Under the pieces are notes generated by a model, which was not told the origin of the DNA, ran no database searches, and was given only the letters and a program-made list of their open reading frames with translations. Position numbers and translations under genes: made by a program. This document shows, in pieces, positions 10,051 to 18,991 of a stretch of 64,000 bases of DNA. The stretch covers positions 2,311,001-2,375,000 of the forward strand of contig NZ_CP026118.1 in assembly GCF_004101865.1 (NCBI RefSeq), written 5' to 3'. Position 1 is the first letter of the stretch, and each line of letters opens with the position of its first letter. The DNA comes from Halobacillus litoralis. GTDB taxonomy: Bacteria > Bacillota > Bacilli > Bacillales > Halobacillaceae.

Positions 10051-10812
10051 ATGAAACAAGGTTTATTTCAATTAGATGGGAAAGTTGCAGCCGTTACAGG
10101 AGGGACCCGGGGCATTGGTCGTTCAGTCGCAATCGGATTGGCAGAAGCAGGGGCAGACATCGCTTTGCTGCAGCGCAAGCCCGATCAAACCGATGTGAAA
10201 GAGGAAATTGAATCTCTTGGAAGGACATGTCATATCATTGCTTGTGATCTGAATGATGCAGAACAAGTAAAAGGTGCGATTCCTTCAGTTGTTGAGACTT
10301 TTGGAAAAATAGATATTCTTTTAAACGCGGCAGGAATCCAAAGGCGTTCAGACGCTGTAGACTTCTCAGAGGAAGACTGGGATGAAGTGATTAACATCAA
10401 CCTGAAAACCACATGGGTACTCTGTCAGCAGGCAGGAAGGTATATGGTTCCACAGGAAAGTGGCAAAATCATAAACTTCGCGTCATTACTATCCTATCAA
10501 GGAGGTATTCGGGTACCTGCCTATGCGGCTTCAAAAGGCGGTGTTTCCCAATTGACGAAAGCCCTGTCGAATGAATGGGCTCCCCATCATGTGAATGTCA
10601 ACAGCATTGTGCCAGGTTACGTTGCTACAGATATGAATACGGCCCTCATCAATGATGAAAACCGTAACCAACAAATCCTTGACCGTATCCCAGCAGGCGA
10701 TTGGGGTAAACCGGAAGATTTCATAGGTGCTGCTGTATTTTTAGCATCAGATGCCTCTCAATATATCCATGGTCATCAACTAGCTGTAGATGGTGGCTGG
10801 CTGGGCAGATAA
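10051..10812 (+). CDS. Short-chain dehydrogenase, KduD-like (2-deoxy-D-gluconate 3-dehydrogenase family)
   Basis: Predicted NAD(H)-dependent oxidoreductase of the classical SDR family. The 253-aa product has the cofactor motif TGGTRGIG (about 17-24), the NAAG motif (LLNAAGIQRR), catalytic Ser in NFASLLSYQGGIRVP, YAASKGG with the Tyr/Lys pair, and the end AVDGGWLGR. The RRxDAxxFSExDWD and QGGIRVP stretches are those of KduD, which acts on 2-dehydro-3-deoxy-gluconate in pectin/uronate breakdown. No kduI or other uronate genes are near, so the substrate is open. The ATG at 10051 (AAAGGGG upstream) is preferred to the in-frame 10012 start, which lies at the promoter. A cre-like site suggests carbon catabolite control. 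Confidence 0.8.
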   Translation: MKQGLFQLDGKVAAVTGGTRGIGRSVAIGLAEAGADIALLQRKPDQTDVKEEIESLGRTCHIIACDLNDAEQVKGAIPSVVETFGKIDILLNAAGIQRRSDAVDFSEEDWDEVININLKTTWVLCQQAGRYMVPQESGKIINFASLLSYQGGIRVPAYAASKGGVSQLTKALSNEWAPHHVNVNSIVPGYVATDMNTALINDENRNQQILDRIPAGDWGKPEDFIGAAVFLASDASQYIHGHQLAVDGGWLGR

Positions 10813-10850
10813 AAAAATTCCGTATCACTAATAGTGATACGGAATTTTTT
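10812..10850 (+). terminator. Terminator after the KduD-like gene
   Basis: A near-perfect stem (AATTCCGTATCACT with its complement) is flanked by A and T runs, so it can work in both directions between convergent genes. Confidence 0.9.
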
Positions 10851-10896
10851 GTAGTGTCACAAGTCCGTTCATTGGCTCATACTCTCCAACCGTCGA

Positions 10897-11766
10897 TCAG
10901 CTGGAGGTGAACATACCGCCATTGATATGAATGAACTGGCCTGTCATGTAGGTGGAATCATCAGAGGCAAGCAGGACATAGCTGCCGACATGCTCCACCG
11001 GTTGTCCAGGACGTCCCATCGGTGTGTTGGTTCCGAACTGCTCCACTTTTTCATCAGAAAATGTTGATGGGATCAATGGAGTCCAAATTGGTCCTGGGGC
11101 AATGCCGTTGACACGAATTCCTTTATCCACGAGCTGTTTAGCCATGGAGCGGGTGAATCCGACCACAGCTCCTTTTGTCGCGGTGTAATCAACCAGTTCC
11201 GGGTTACCGACATATGGATTCACGGAAGCGGTGTTTATAATGGAGCTACCTTGTTTCAAATGTGGAATCGCTGCTTTGGTCAAGTGGAACATTGAATAGA
11301 TATTTGTTTTGAATGTGCTTTCTAACTGCTCGACAGAAATGTTCAATATATCATCGGTCGGGTGCTGTTCGGCAGCATTATTGACGAGTATATCCAACTG
11401 TCCCAATTCATCGACCGTCCGATTCACGGCATCAATACAGACAGATTCTTCACCTACATCTCCCGGGATCAAAATCGCACGGCGGCCTTGAGCTTCCACT
11501 TGCTTCTTTGTATATTCAGCATCTTCGTGTTCTTCCAGATAAGAAATAGCTACGTCAGCGCCTTCTTTGGCATACCCAATGGCTACAGAGCGGCCAATAC
11601 CACTGTCGCCACCGGTAATGAGCGCAACTTTACCTGCTAATTTATTTCCACTTTGATAATCATCGTCCGCCTGTAGCGGAGAAGGGTTCATCTTACCTTC
11701 CAATCCTGGCTGTTTTTCCTGTTCCTGGCCTGGTTGTCCTTCAGTTTGTCGATTGTAACGAGTCAT
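10897..11766 (-). CDS. SDR family oxidoreductase, general-stress type (YhdF/YdaD-like)
   Basis: Predicted NAD(P)-dependent oxidoreductase. The 289-aa product has a hydrophilic Gln/Gly-rich N-terminal extension (about 1-45) before the SDR core. The core has TGGDSGIG (about 52-59), VNNAAEQHP, the catalytic Ser in INTASVNPY, YTATKGAV with Tyr and Lys, and the end HINGGMF. This layout is that of the YhdF/YdaD/YhxC group, which in B. subtilis includes sigma-B stress genes. The ATG at 11766 has GGAGGAG seven bases upstream; a TTG 18 bases earlier falls inside that ribosome-binding site. A possible sigma-B promoter (GTTTGA...GGAATG) lies at 11804-11830 on the minus strand but is weak. Confidence 0.85.
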   Translation of the reverse strand: MTRYNRQTEGQPGQEQEKQPGLEGKMNPSPLQADDDYQSGNKLAGKVALITGGDSGIGRSVAIGYAKEGADVAISYLEEHEDAEYTKKQVEAQGRRAILIPGDVGEESVCIDAVNRTVDELGQLDILVNNAAEQHPTDDILNISVEQLESTFKTNIYSMFHLTKAAIPHLKQGSSIINTASVNPYVGNPELVDYTATKGAVVGFTRSMAKQLVDKGIRVNGIAPGPIWTPLIPSTFSDEKVEQFGTNTPMGRPGQPVEHVGSYVLLASDDSTYMTGQFIHINGGMFTSS

Positions 11767-11869
11767 ACCCAAACTCCTCCTCAATTGATGATTTGTAAAG
11801 TCTCATTCCACCATTTGGGATTTTTCAAACGCAATCAATGTAAGCCCAAAGCTTAAGAAAATAAGGAAA

Positions 11870-11896
11870 CCCCCCTCATGATGTTGAATGAGGGGG
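11870..11896 (-). terminator. Terminator of the small membrane-protein gene
   Basis: A CCCCCTCAT/ATGAGGGGG stem overlaps the stop codon of the gene ending at 11876, followed on the minus strand by a T-rich tail. Confidence 0.7.
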
Positions 11897-12349
11897 ATTT
11901 TTGCTGAGTAAAAGTCGTTTGATTACAAGTCCTATTATGATGCCTGGTATGAGAAATAATATCGGCAGCCATACAGGTCCGAGTTGGGTGCCGGCAATTT
12001 CAAAAACGGGAGAAAAGATGAGTCCTACTGTTACGGTATAGGCAGAAAATGCAAAAGGTAAATAGGCGTAAGGAGGATGCTGTGCTTCAGCAAAGCGATA
12101 AGCATCCCAAACAGCGAACATATACACACATGGATAAAACATGAGCCATTGATAGTCCGTCACTTCAATTGCTTGATTGATTTCCCCGGTAAAGCTGAAC
12201 ATGATGGCCATGTTGAACGAGCTGTTGAGGTTAATGATGACTTCTAAAATGATGAAAGCAATCCCCTTCAGAACATGACCGTTCAAAATTTGACCGAACC
12301 CTGGAAAGGCGATGCTCCATAACAAAATCTCTAAACGTTTTTCATTCAT
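11876..12349 (-). CDS. Small multi-pass membrane protein, function unknown
   Basis: The 157-aa product starts MNEKRLEILLWSIAFPGFGQILNGHVLKG. A hydrophobic stretch with PGFGQ near the N-terminus resembles small TM2-like membrane proteins. Four or so membrane segments are visible (about 8-40, 60-85, 95-115, 125-148), and the tail is short and basic. The ATG at 12349 has GAGGAA upstream. It follows the DUF3231 gene by 23 bases on the same strand, so the two are probably cotranscribed. I do not recognise a function; a TM2-domain-like relation is a guess. Confidence 0.65.
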   Translation of the reverse strand: MNEKRLEILLWSIAFPGFGQILNGHVLKGIAFIILEVIINLNSSFNMAIMFSFTGEINQAIEVTDYQWLMFYPCVYMFAVWDAYRFAEAQHPPYAYLPFAFSAYTVTVGLIFSPVFEIAGTQLGPVWLPILFLIPGIIIGLVIKRLLLSKNPPHSTS

Positions 12350-12372
12350 ATATATTCCTCTTCCGCTAAAGG

Positions 12373-13359
12373 TTATTGGATGAGTTGCTGCCTGTCTGGT
12401 GCTTGAGGCGGTTCTTCAAACCAGCCATTTTTGATCATGATATCCATTCCATCTTTAGCATACATAGCAATATCAACAGATAATCTTTGATAAGTGAAGA
12501 TGAGGTCATACCGTAAACTTGCTGATGATGCTGTTGCATAATTGCCATGCCCAGCGGAGCTTAATACGCCGATCAAGTAAATCATCAATCTGTCTGAAAA
12601 CACTGGGTCTGTAGCCATCGTTAGGAAATTAGAAGAAGTCATCGGAGTCTGAATACCGGACTCGTCCAGTACACTTGAGAAAAGTTTGCGGTGTTTAATA
12701 GAGAGATTCTTTCCTTCTCTCATATATTTTTTAATGGTTTTATTCTTGCCTGTTTGAGCAAACCCCTGACAGATCACTTCACCGATTGAATTCGTTTTAT
12801 AGTTTTCAAATAAGTGGGAGATTTCAATGGCATTCAACGAACGTTTATTGAATGGATGTAAATAGCTTTTTCCTTTGACATACTCGATTTGGTCCTGGAT
12901 TTCCACTTGGGGAGCCCTTACATATAAGCCTTTATTCATTCCTAGCTCGACACATTGGTTATAAAGGGTGCTCTGTCTTTCTATTCGGTTAGTGAAAAAA
13001 TCCCTTACCTCTTCACTGGCTGAGGTTCCTAAAGATAAACTGGCGGAAGTTAGCCCTACTTTCCCAAGGTGTTCAAGGAAATTGAGGATAAAGGCATCCG
13101 TAAATAACTTAGGGGCGTTTGGATTCAAATCTTCTTTTCCGTATCCGTCAGGAACAGGTAAGTGTTCGTCTTTAAAGATCTGCGTACATTGACTGACTCC
13201 ATTGTTTGCAGTTTGCTTCGCTACTTCGAGAAGGGGATGAATCTCATCATCTTCTAAAGTCTTCTCAAAATAATCAAGTAGGGGAAGTGTCATACTATTT
13301 TCCATGTATTGGGTCCACAACACTCCGATTTCATTGGCTGTCAGTATTTTTTGAGACAT
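12373..13359 (-). CDS. DUF3231 family protein
   Basis: The 328-aa soluble protein belongs to the DUF3231 family, which is common in spore-forming Bacillaceae and is predicted to be helical with a ferritin-like shape. Two similar halves are visible. Each begins with a motif of the type LTANEIGVLWTQYMENS / LNAIEISHLFENYKTNS (about 6-22 and 174-190), and each has a long helix carrying a LxxxLSSAGHGNYAT-like or ITSASLSLGTS-like segment. So it looks like an internal duplication. The ATG at 13359 has AGGAGG eight bases upstream. It overlaps the end of the preceding small gene by 29 bases. Function is unknown; presence in spore formers and the nearby ger operon hint at a sporulation link, by inference only. 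Confidence 0.75.
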   Translation of the reverse strand: MSQKILTANEIGVLWTQYMENSMTLPLLDYFEKTLEDDEIHPLLEVAKQTANNGVSQCTQIFKDEHLPVPDGYGKEDLNPNAPKLFTDAFILNFLEHLGKVGLTSASLSLGTSASEEVRDFFTNRIERQSTLYNQCVELGMNKGLYVRAPQVEIQDQIEYVKGKSYLHPFNKRSLNAIEISHLFENYKTNSIGEVICQGFAQTGKNKTIKKYMREGKNLSIKHRKLFSSVLDESGIQTPMTSSNFLTMATDPVFSDRLMIYLIGVLSSAGHGNYATASSASLRYDLIFTYQRLSVDIAMYAKDGMDIMIKNGWFEEPPQAPDRQQLIQ

Positions 13360-13555
13360 GGTTCGATTCCTCCTGAGGTGATGATTGCGTATTACGCTGG
13401 CTGACTTCCTCTTTGTAAAGCATAAAAAAGGGTAAGCACATTAAATTGACAATGAATGTGTAAATGAAGAGCTTTGCCAGCCAATCAATAACAAAAAAAG
13501 CCGCTGTAAACATGGCAATAAGAATGATGAATGGACTGATATAGGCATATAGCAT
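13331..13555 (-). CDS. Small membrane protein, unknown
   Basis: The 74-aa product has two hydrophobic segments (about 5-30 and 33-47) and a hydrophilic, Ser/Gln-rich tail. The ATG has AAGGAGG six or seven bases upstream, a strong sign that it is real. It is first of three minus-strand genes (13555-11876) and its end overlaps the DUF3231 start by 29 bases, which suggests translational coupling. No family recognised. Confidence 0.65.
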   Translation of the reverse strand: MLYAYISPFIILIAMFTAAFFVIDWLAKLFIYTFIVNLMCLPFFMLYKEEVSQRNTQSSPQEESNHVSKNTDSQ

Positions 13556-13678
13556 TTTCGTCCTCCTTGTTTCTCTGTCTATCTTTTCCGAACGGGTATA
13601 AATTATTACTTGGTGCAGAAAATATAATAGAAATTTCTTTAAGCATTAGATGTCTGACCCTCAAGTAAGGAGTTTGTC

Positions 13679-15190
13679 ATGTGGAAATGGAAACAGAAGC
13701 CTAAACAACAGAAGAAGCGGTCAGAGGGGAATTCAGCTAATCAAGAATCCTTGGAGTCTTTCCTTAAGACTCTGGGTGGATCTGATGATTTTGTGCGTTA
13801 TCAATTATCAGGAGATACTTCTTGCACGATTTCTTATATTAAAACGATGAATGAACCAAAATTCATCAACCAGCAGGTACTGCCTCTCCTTAAAAATACT
13901 CATTTACATTCTTTAGAAGAAATGCAACGGAAAATACCGATAGAAAAAGTAGAAGTAACCGATCAATTGGATATTATAAGAGAGAAAGTAATGATCGGCT
14001 CTGTAATGATTCAACTAAAGGAATTAGATGAAAAAGTGTTACTGATTCCTGCTACTTCTATAGAAGCAAGGGATGTAGGAATTCCTGAAGTGGAATTCAG
14101 TGTTGTCGGTCCTAAAGAGGCTTTTGTTGAATCATTGGATACGAATTTGAATTTAATTCGAAAGCGTCTCCCTCTTCCACAATTGACCATCAGTGAATTG
14201 AATATTGGAAAAGTGACAAAAACCCGTGTTTCTGTTGTCTATATTGATGGAATTGTTGATCCTGTCAATGTGGAAACGGTAAAGCAGCGTTTGAATGATA
14301 TCGAGTATGACCAAATGATTGACAGTTCATTTATTACACAGATGATCGCAGATAATTCCAATTCTCCTTTCCCGCAATTATTAGATACAGAAAGACCAGA
14401 CCGGGTAGTCGGAACACTTGTGGAAGGCAAGGTCGCCATTCTGGTGGATGGGTCTCCACATGCTTTAACATGCCCGACTACGGTTGTGGAATTTTTCGGG
14501 GCAGCGGATGACTATTTCTTACCATGGCATTTAGCCTCTGCTTTTCGCTTGATCCGATTATTTGCCGTCATTTTCTCCGTATTGAGTACACCTTTGTATG
14601 TAGCGATATTGACATACCATCATGAAATGATTCCGGGCGAGTTGATGGCGACAATTGTTTCCTCTAGGTCGGACATCCCTTTCCCTCCGATCCTTGAGGT
14701 CATCGTTCTTGAGCTTACCATTGAACTGCTGAGAGAGGCGGGAGCACGGCTGCCGACGAAAATCGGTCAAACAATCGGTATCGTAGGTGGTATCGTTATC
14801 GGGACAGCTGCCGTTGATGCTGGTCTTACGAGTAACGTCCTATTGATTATTGTGGCTTTAAGTGCCCTGGCATCCTTTACGACGCCTGTCTATCAAATCG
14901 GTAATACCATTCGTCTGATCCGTTTTCCTTTTATCATTGGAGCCCAATTGTGGGGCTTGATCGGAATTTCCATGTGTATGGTCTTTTTCATTGGACATCT
15001 GATTAAATTGCAATCGATCGGCAGACCCTTCTTTGAACCGATCTATCCACTAAGGATTCTCGATTTGAAAGATGCATTCATCCGTTTACCATTCAGTAAA
15101 CAGACGGAACGCCCTATCCTGATGCGTACACAGGACTCGGGAAGGATGGATGGCAAACGTGCCAAGGCAAAGAGGGATATCGATGAGTAA
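13679..15190 (+). CDS. Spore germination receptor subunit A (GerA/GerKA family)
   Basis: Subunit A of a germinant receptor in the spore inner membrane; it senses nutrients and starts germination. The 503-aa product has a Lys/Gln-rich N-terminus and a large soluble region (about 30-285) with GerA hallmarks: RVVGTLVEGKVAILVDGSP (about 240-258) and CPTTVVEFF. Several membrane segments (about 290-440) follow, with PGELMATIVSSR and PFPPILEVIVLELTIELLREAG. A basic tail closes it. The ATG at 13679 has AAGGAG upstream. It overlaps the B subunit by eight bases; A, B and C form a complete operon. Transcription by a forespore sigma factor is expected but I could not fix the promoter. The germinant cannot be told from sequence. 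Confidence 0.93.
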   Translation: MWKWKQKPKQQKKRSEGNSANQESLESFLKTLGGSDDFVRYQLSGDTSCTISYIKTMNEPKFINQQVLPLLKNTHLHSLEEMQRKIPIEKVEVTDQLDIIREKVMIGSVMIQLKELDEKVLLIPATSIEARDVGIPEVEFSVVGPKEAFVESLDTNLNLIRKRLPLPQLTISELNIGKVTKTRVSVVYIDGIVDPVNVETVKQRLNDIEYDQMIDSSFITQMIADNSNSPFPQLLDTERPDRVVGTLVEGKVAILVDGSPHALTCPTTVVEFFGAADDYFLPWHLASAFRLIRLFAVIFSVLSTPLYVAILTYHHEMIPGELMATIVSSRSDIPFPPILEVIVLELTIELLREAGARLPTKIGQTIGIVGGIVIGTAAVDAGLTSNVLLIIVALSALASFTTPVYQIGNTIRLIRFPFIIGAQLWGLIGISMCMVFFIGHLIKLQSIGRPFFEPIYPLRILDLKDAFIRLPFSKQTERPILMRTQDSGRMDGKRAKAKRDIDE

Positions 15191-16298
15191 ACCAAAAGTC
15201 GAAAGCGGATTGAATATACCAGAAAACTATTTGGTCACGCCTGCCTATGTATTTTTTCTAATACACGCGATGCAAATTGGTGTCGGAATTCTTGGATTTG
15301 AGCAATTTCTTGTCGAGAAAGCAGGATATGACGCGTGGATTGCCTTGCTGGTGGCCGGCGGGATTCTTCACGTAATCCTTTGGATGATCTATCGCCTCTT
15401 ACAAAATGGAGGGGGCGATATTGTCGAAATTCATAGGAAGGTGTTCGGCAAATACTTGGGAGGATTGTTAAGCATGATTTTTTGCGCTTACTTCCTTCTG
15501 TTGACGTTTACAGTCATCGTCACGTTCATAGAAGTCATCCGAGTATGGATGTTCCCAAGTCTCCATGTGTGGGTTTTTGCCTTCATCTTAATTTTACTTG
15601 TGTATTACTTAGTGACTGGAGGATTCCGTGTTATTACAGGCGTTTGTTTAATTAGCGTCGCCATCGGTCTTCCACTTCTTTTATTGAAATTCTTCCCGGT
15701 GCAGGCAGGGCATACAATGACGATTTATCCAGGAATCAGTCACAGCTTTACAGACATCATGGGAGCGACAAAAGCAAGCGTGCTCAGCTTCCTCGGTCTG
15801 GAATTTCTATTGATTTATTATCCATTCATTAAAAATGCTGAAAAATCGAAGAAATGGGCGCACATGGGAGTCTTTTATACAACAATGATTTATTTGATCA
15901 GTATGATCGTTACCTCTGTTTATTTCAGTGAGGCACAATTGCGACAGGTCACATGGGGGACGATTTCAGCCTGGAAAATTGTCGAATTCCCATTTATTGA
16001 ACGTTTTGAATATGTAGGGATTGCCATGTGGTTATACGTGATCTTACCGAACGTCTGTCTCGGGCTGTGGGGGGCTACACGTATTCCAAAACGTGTTTTC
16101 AAAATAAAACAGAAGTATGTTTTGCTGGCTTTTTGTTTTGTTCTTTTTTTAGGCTCAGGACTAACTGGGGGCAGAGCGTTCATTAACACACTTAACAATT
16201 TTTCTAGTCAAGTGGGAATGTATATATTATTATACGTCCCTGTCCTTCTGGTCTTAAAGACTATCTCAGATAAAGTGAGGAAAAGAAATGAACAATAA
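15183..16298 (+). CDS. Spore germination receptor subunit B (GerB family)
   Basis: Integral membrane subunit of the germinant receptor, related to amino-acid/polyamine permeases, thought to form the germinant-binding part. The 371-aa product has about ten hydrophobic segments, beginning with the N-terminal helix that carries FLIHAMQIGVGILGF. The ATG at 15183 overlaps the A-subunit stop by eight bases and has AAGAGGGAT upstream. A longer frame from 15150 would run deep into gene A and was rejected. The C-subunit gene begins before this one ends. Confidence 0.93.
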   Translation: MSKPKVESGLNIPENYLVTPAYVFFLIHAMQIGVGILGFEQFLVEKAGYDAWIALLVAGGILHVILWMIYRLLQNGGGDIVEIHRKVFGKYLGGLLSMIFCAYFLLLTFTVIVTFIEVIRVWMFPSLHVWVFAFILILLVYYLVTGGFRVITGVCLISVAIGLPLLLLKFFPVQAGHTMTIYPGISHSFTDIMGATKASVLSFLGLEFLLIYYPFIKNAEKSKKWAHMGVFYTTMIYLISMIVTSVYFSEAQLRQVTWGTISAWKIVEFPFIERFEYVGIAMWLYVILPNVCLGLWGATRIPKRVFKIKQKYVLLAFCFVLFLGSGLTGGRAFINTLNNFSSQVGMYILLYVPVLLVLKTISDKVRKRNEQ

Positions 16299-17373
16299 GA
16301 CCCGTTTGCTGCTAAGCATAGTTCTGTGCTATCTGCTGGTAGGGTGTATGCCCAATCAAAGTGTCGAGGAAAATGCCATTATTGAAATTGCCGGCTACGA
16401 CCGCGGTGAAGAGGAAAAAATCGAAGGAACCGTCTCCATTCCACAATATGGACGTGATGAAAAGAAAACCTCTGCTTCAGAGCTTTATTTGAGTGTGAGG
16501 GCAGATTCAGTCAAAGATGTAGAAAAGGAAATACAAAAGCAATCTTCAAAACCAATCACTATTGGAAAATTAGCCGTGACTTTATATAGTGAAGAGCTTG
16601 CGGAAGAAGATATTTCTGATATCATCGATGTTCTCAGTCGGGATCCGAGGTTGAGCCGTAACATGTATATCGGCATTGCCGAAGGAGAGGCGAAGTCGTT
16701 GATTGAGGGAGGATATACCCAGGACGAAACGACATCAAAATATTTACAAGGTTTGATAGAGAATAATATGCATTTCAATTTTCCCAAAACGAGTTTACAC
16801 GATTACTTGTATGCCTATTATGCTGAAGGAATGGATGGGTACCTTCCTATTTTATCGAGAAAGAATGATTATGTGGAACTTTCAGGAATTGGTTTTCTCA
16901 ATAATGGAAAATTAGTAAGGAAAATTCCCGATTCTGATGTGTTTGTTTTTAAAATGATGAAGGAGAATTTCAAAAAAGGGATGCAGGATTTGGATTTCAA
17001 AGAAGGTACCATCCTAATGGACAACATCGGCTCACACGTAGAATATCGTTTGAAGGGGACAACGGATCAGCCGGAGTTCGAAATTGATGTAAAGATGAAG
17101 GCTGTCGTTAATGAGATGGTAGGTATCCACCAGGATATCAATGAGGGTTTAGCGAAAGAAATGGAAGAAACCTTTAAAGACTACTATCAAAAGAAAGCGA
17201 ATGAGATGATTCAGATGTTCAAAGAAGAAAAAATCGATCCACTCGGCTTAGGGCATTTTGCTAAATCCCGTAGAGAAAGCTTTGACTTGAAGAAATGGGA
17301 GGATGCTTATCCTGAGCTGCCTGTAGATGTGAAAATTTCTGTTGATATTACTGAATATGGGATATTTTCTTAA
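16288..17373 (+). CDS. Spore germination receptor subunit C (GerC family lipoprotein)
   Basis: Lipoprotein subunit of the receptor, anchored on the outer face of the spore inner membrane. The 361-aa product has a lipoprotein signal peptide with lipobox LVGC (about 17-20), then the mature GerC region. This includes EIAGYDRGEEEKIEGTV near the N-terminus (typical IxxxGxD start) and a C-terminal domain with KEEKIDPLGLGHF, the usual DPxGxG-type motif. The ATG at 16288 overlaps gene B by 11 bases. The operon ends at the hairpin at 17501-17540. Confidence 0.92.
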   Translation: MNNKTRLLLSIVLCYLLVGCMPNQSVEENAIIEIAGYDRGEEEKIEGTVSIPQYGRDEKKTSASELYLSVRADSVKDVEKEIQKQSSKPITIGKLAVTLYSEELAEEDISDIIDVLSRDPRLSRNMYIGIAEGEAKSLIEGGYTQDETTSKYLQGLIENNMHFNFPKTSLHDYLYAYYAEGMDGYLPILSRKNDYVELSGIGFLNNGKLVRKIPDSDVFVFKMMKENFKKGMQDLDFKEGTILMDNIGSHVEYRLKGTTDQPEFEIDVKMKAVVNEMVGIHQDINEGLAKEMEETFKDYYQKKANEMIQMFKEEKIDPLGLGHFAKSRRESFDLKKWEDAYPELPVDVKISVDITEYGIFS

Positions 17374-17500
17374 ACAAACTTGAATTCATCCAATAGTCGA
17401 TGGAGCTGGACAAGTTGTTTTCCCCAACCCTCCTCAGTCCATTACGGTAACGAACCTCTCTTTTCTAAAGTCGACTCTTCCACATAACAAGGTTAGATAA

Positions 17501-17540
17501 CATAAGAAAGAGGCGCTCTTCGTGGCGCCTCTTTCTTATG
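17501..17540. terminator. Bidirectional terminator between gerC and splB
   Basis: A 16-bp perfect stem (17501-17516 with 17525-17540) lies between the convergent gerC and splB genes and overlaps the splB stop. The T-rich stretches are inside the arms. Confidence 0.85.
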
Positions 17541-18564
17541 TGAAGTATTCCAATCTTGCCTCGGGAAAGTATTGATCGATGTATCCGCCGAGGGTTTGTT
17601 TCATGTCTTCCTGTTCATCATTTTGGTAGACATACTTACCAATCCCGTATTTCCCCCACTTGTATTTCCGTTTTTCTTCATCCATCTCAAGTTTTGACAT
17701 GGGATAGTTTTTCTGGATGACTCGTTTCGCCGGCTTTGTGAAACGGTGTTGAATAAGCTCGAAGGTCAAATCTTTCGTAGCATAATCCGGAAGTCGATCG
17801 TGTAATTTTTCGAAAAGGATGCGATACCCTTCCTTCCAGTCCTCGTATAAGTAAATAGGTGCAATGATGAAACCTAATGGATAGCCGGCCTTTGCGACTT
17901 TTGCTGCCGCTTCAATGCGTTCATTCAAGCGTGAGGTCCCGGGCTCTAGATATTTAATCACATAATCAGCATTCATACTGAAGCGGAACCGTGTCCTACC
18001 GTTGTGTTTGGCATCAAGCAAATGATCGACGTGGGCGAATTTTGTCACAAAGCGAAGCCTGCCATTTTCGGATTCGCCGAAGTACTCGATCGCCTGTTTC
18101 AAGGAATGAGTGAGGTGGTCGACTCCTACAATATCTGAGGTGCAGGAAGCTTCGAACCTTGTCTCCTCTGGTGCGCGTCCCTGCATATATTTTTCTGCTG
18201 CATCAAATATTTCTTCTACATTTACGTAGGTGCGGATATATGGTTTGCTGCCCATCGTTGTTTGTAAGTAACAATAGTGGCAATGCCCCATACAGCCTGT
18301 TGCAAGCGGGATAGCATACTCGGCAGAAGGTTTGGACGTATCGAATTTGAGTGTTTTCCGAACACCGACGACAAGGGTTGATTTAGCCGTCCGATATTTT
18401 TGGAAGTCGTTTTCACCAGGCAGATTACGAACCTGATTATGTGAAGTTGTTTGACGGATTTCGATGCCCATATCGTCGAATTTTTCTTTCAAATTTTGGC
18501 CTAAGGGGTATTCAAGAGCCCTAGGTTCCATGTACACAAGTTCAGGTATAAAAGGTTTTACCAC
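17536..18564 (-). CDS. splB: Spore photoproduct lyase
   Basis: Radical-SAM enzyme that repairs spore photoproduct (5-thyminyl-5,6-dihydrothymine) in DNA during germination. The 342-aa product has the radical-SAM cysteine motif CMGHCHYC (C-x3-C-x2-C) at about 91-98, which binds the 4Fe-4S cluster. It matches B. subtilis SplB in length. A fourth conserved cysteine used in the reaction is seen in the CTSDIVGVDHLTH segment. It overlaps splA by seven bases, in the same order as B. subtilis splAB, so expression in the forespore is expected. Confidence 0.95.
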   Translation of the reverse strand: MVKPFIPELVYMEPRALEYPLGQNLKEKFDDMGIEIRQTTSHNQVRNLPGENDFQKYRTAKSTLVVGVRKTLKFDTSKPSAEYAIPLATGCMGHCHYCYLQTTMGSKPYIRTYVNVEEIFDAAEKYMQGRAPEETRFEASCTSDIVGVDHLTHSLKQAIEYFGESENGRLRFVTKFAHVDHLLDAKHNGRTRFRFSMNADYVIKYLEPGTSRLNERIEAAAKVAKAGYPLGFIIAPIYLYEDWKEGYRILFEKLHDRLPDYATKDLTFELIQHRFTKPAKRVIQKNYPMSKLEMDEEKRKYKWGKYGIGKYVYQNDEQEDMKQTLGGYIDQYFPEARLEYFT

Positions 18565-18818
18565 AGCTCACCCTCCGATTCTGCTCCGCCGCCAAAAGCA
18601 TCATGGTAAGCACGTTCTGCTTCTCCTTCTGAGGCATAGACAGCGATGTTTTCATCGAGAGGAAAATAGGTTTCATATAGAAAAAGAGCCAGTTCACCAG
18701 CACTTTCCGGACTGTTGACGACTGCTGCTTCCTGGACATTAGCAACATCATACGTATGTGGATTGCGGTAGATGACATATACGATGTCACCTGCTTTGAA
18801 ATTTTGTTGAATATCCAT
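18558..18818 (-). CDS. splA: SplA, regulator of spore photoproduct lyase operon
   Basis: SplA is a small protein that in B. subtilis lowers expression of splAB. The 86-aa product begins MDIQQNFKAGDIVYVIYRNPH and has LALFLYETYFPLDENIAVYASEGEAERAY-type sequence matching the family. The ATG at 18818 has AGGTGATGG upstream; an in-frame start at 18872 would add 18 basic residues not in the family. The C-terminus is longer and Gly/Glu-rich. It overlaps splB. Confidence 0.85.
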   Translation of the reverse strand: MDIQQNFKAGDIVYVIYRNPHTYDVANVQEAAVVNSPESAGELALFLYETYFPLDENIAVYASEGEAERAYHDAFGGGAESEGELW

Positions 18819-18991
18819 TCCATCACCTGCTCTTTTATTTTTGCCAAAAGGTATACGAATGCTTTTGACCATTTGTGCTCATCTTTCCACAAAGTCCGAC
18901 TTTTATTACATTTTTTCATTTCCAAAAAAGGATCCCCTCATTCGAGCGTAGAAGTAGGTGTGGGATTACATATGAAAAGGAGTAGAAGTCT

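Noticed and set aside
11459..11468. CCCGGG as a Noc-binding site
   Set aside because: The flanks do not fit the ATTTCCCGGGAAAT pattern; the same holds for CCCGGG at about 17938 and 56600.
17374..17500. GGAGCTGGACAAG sequence like the complement of the 122-bp repeat start
   Set aside because: Only about ten bases agree; the rest of the unit is not found.
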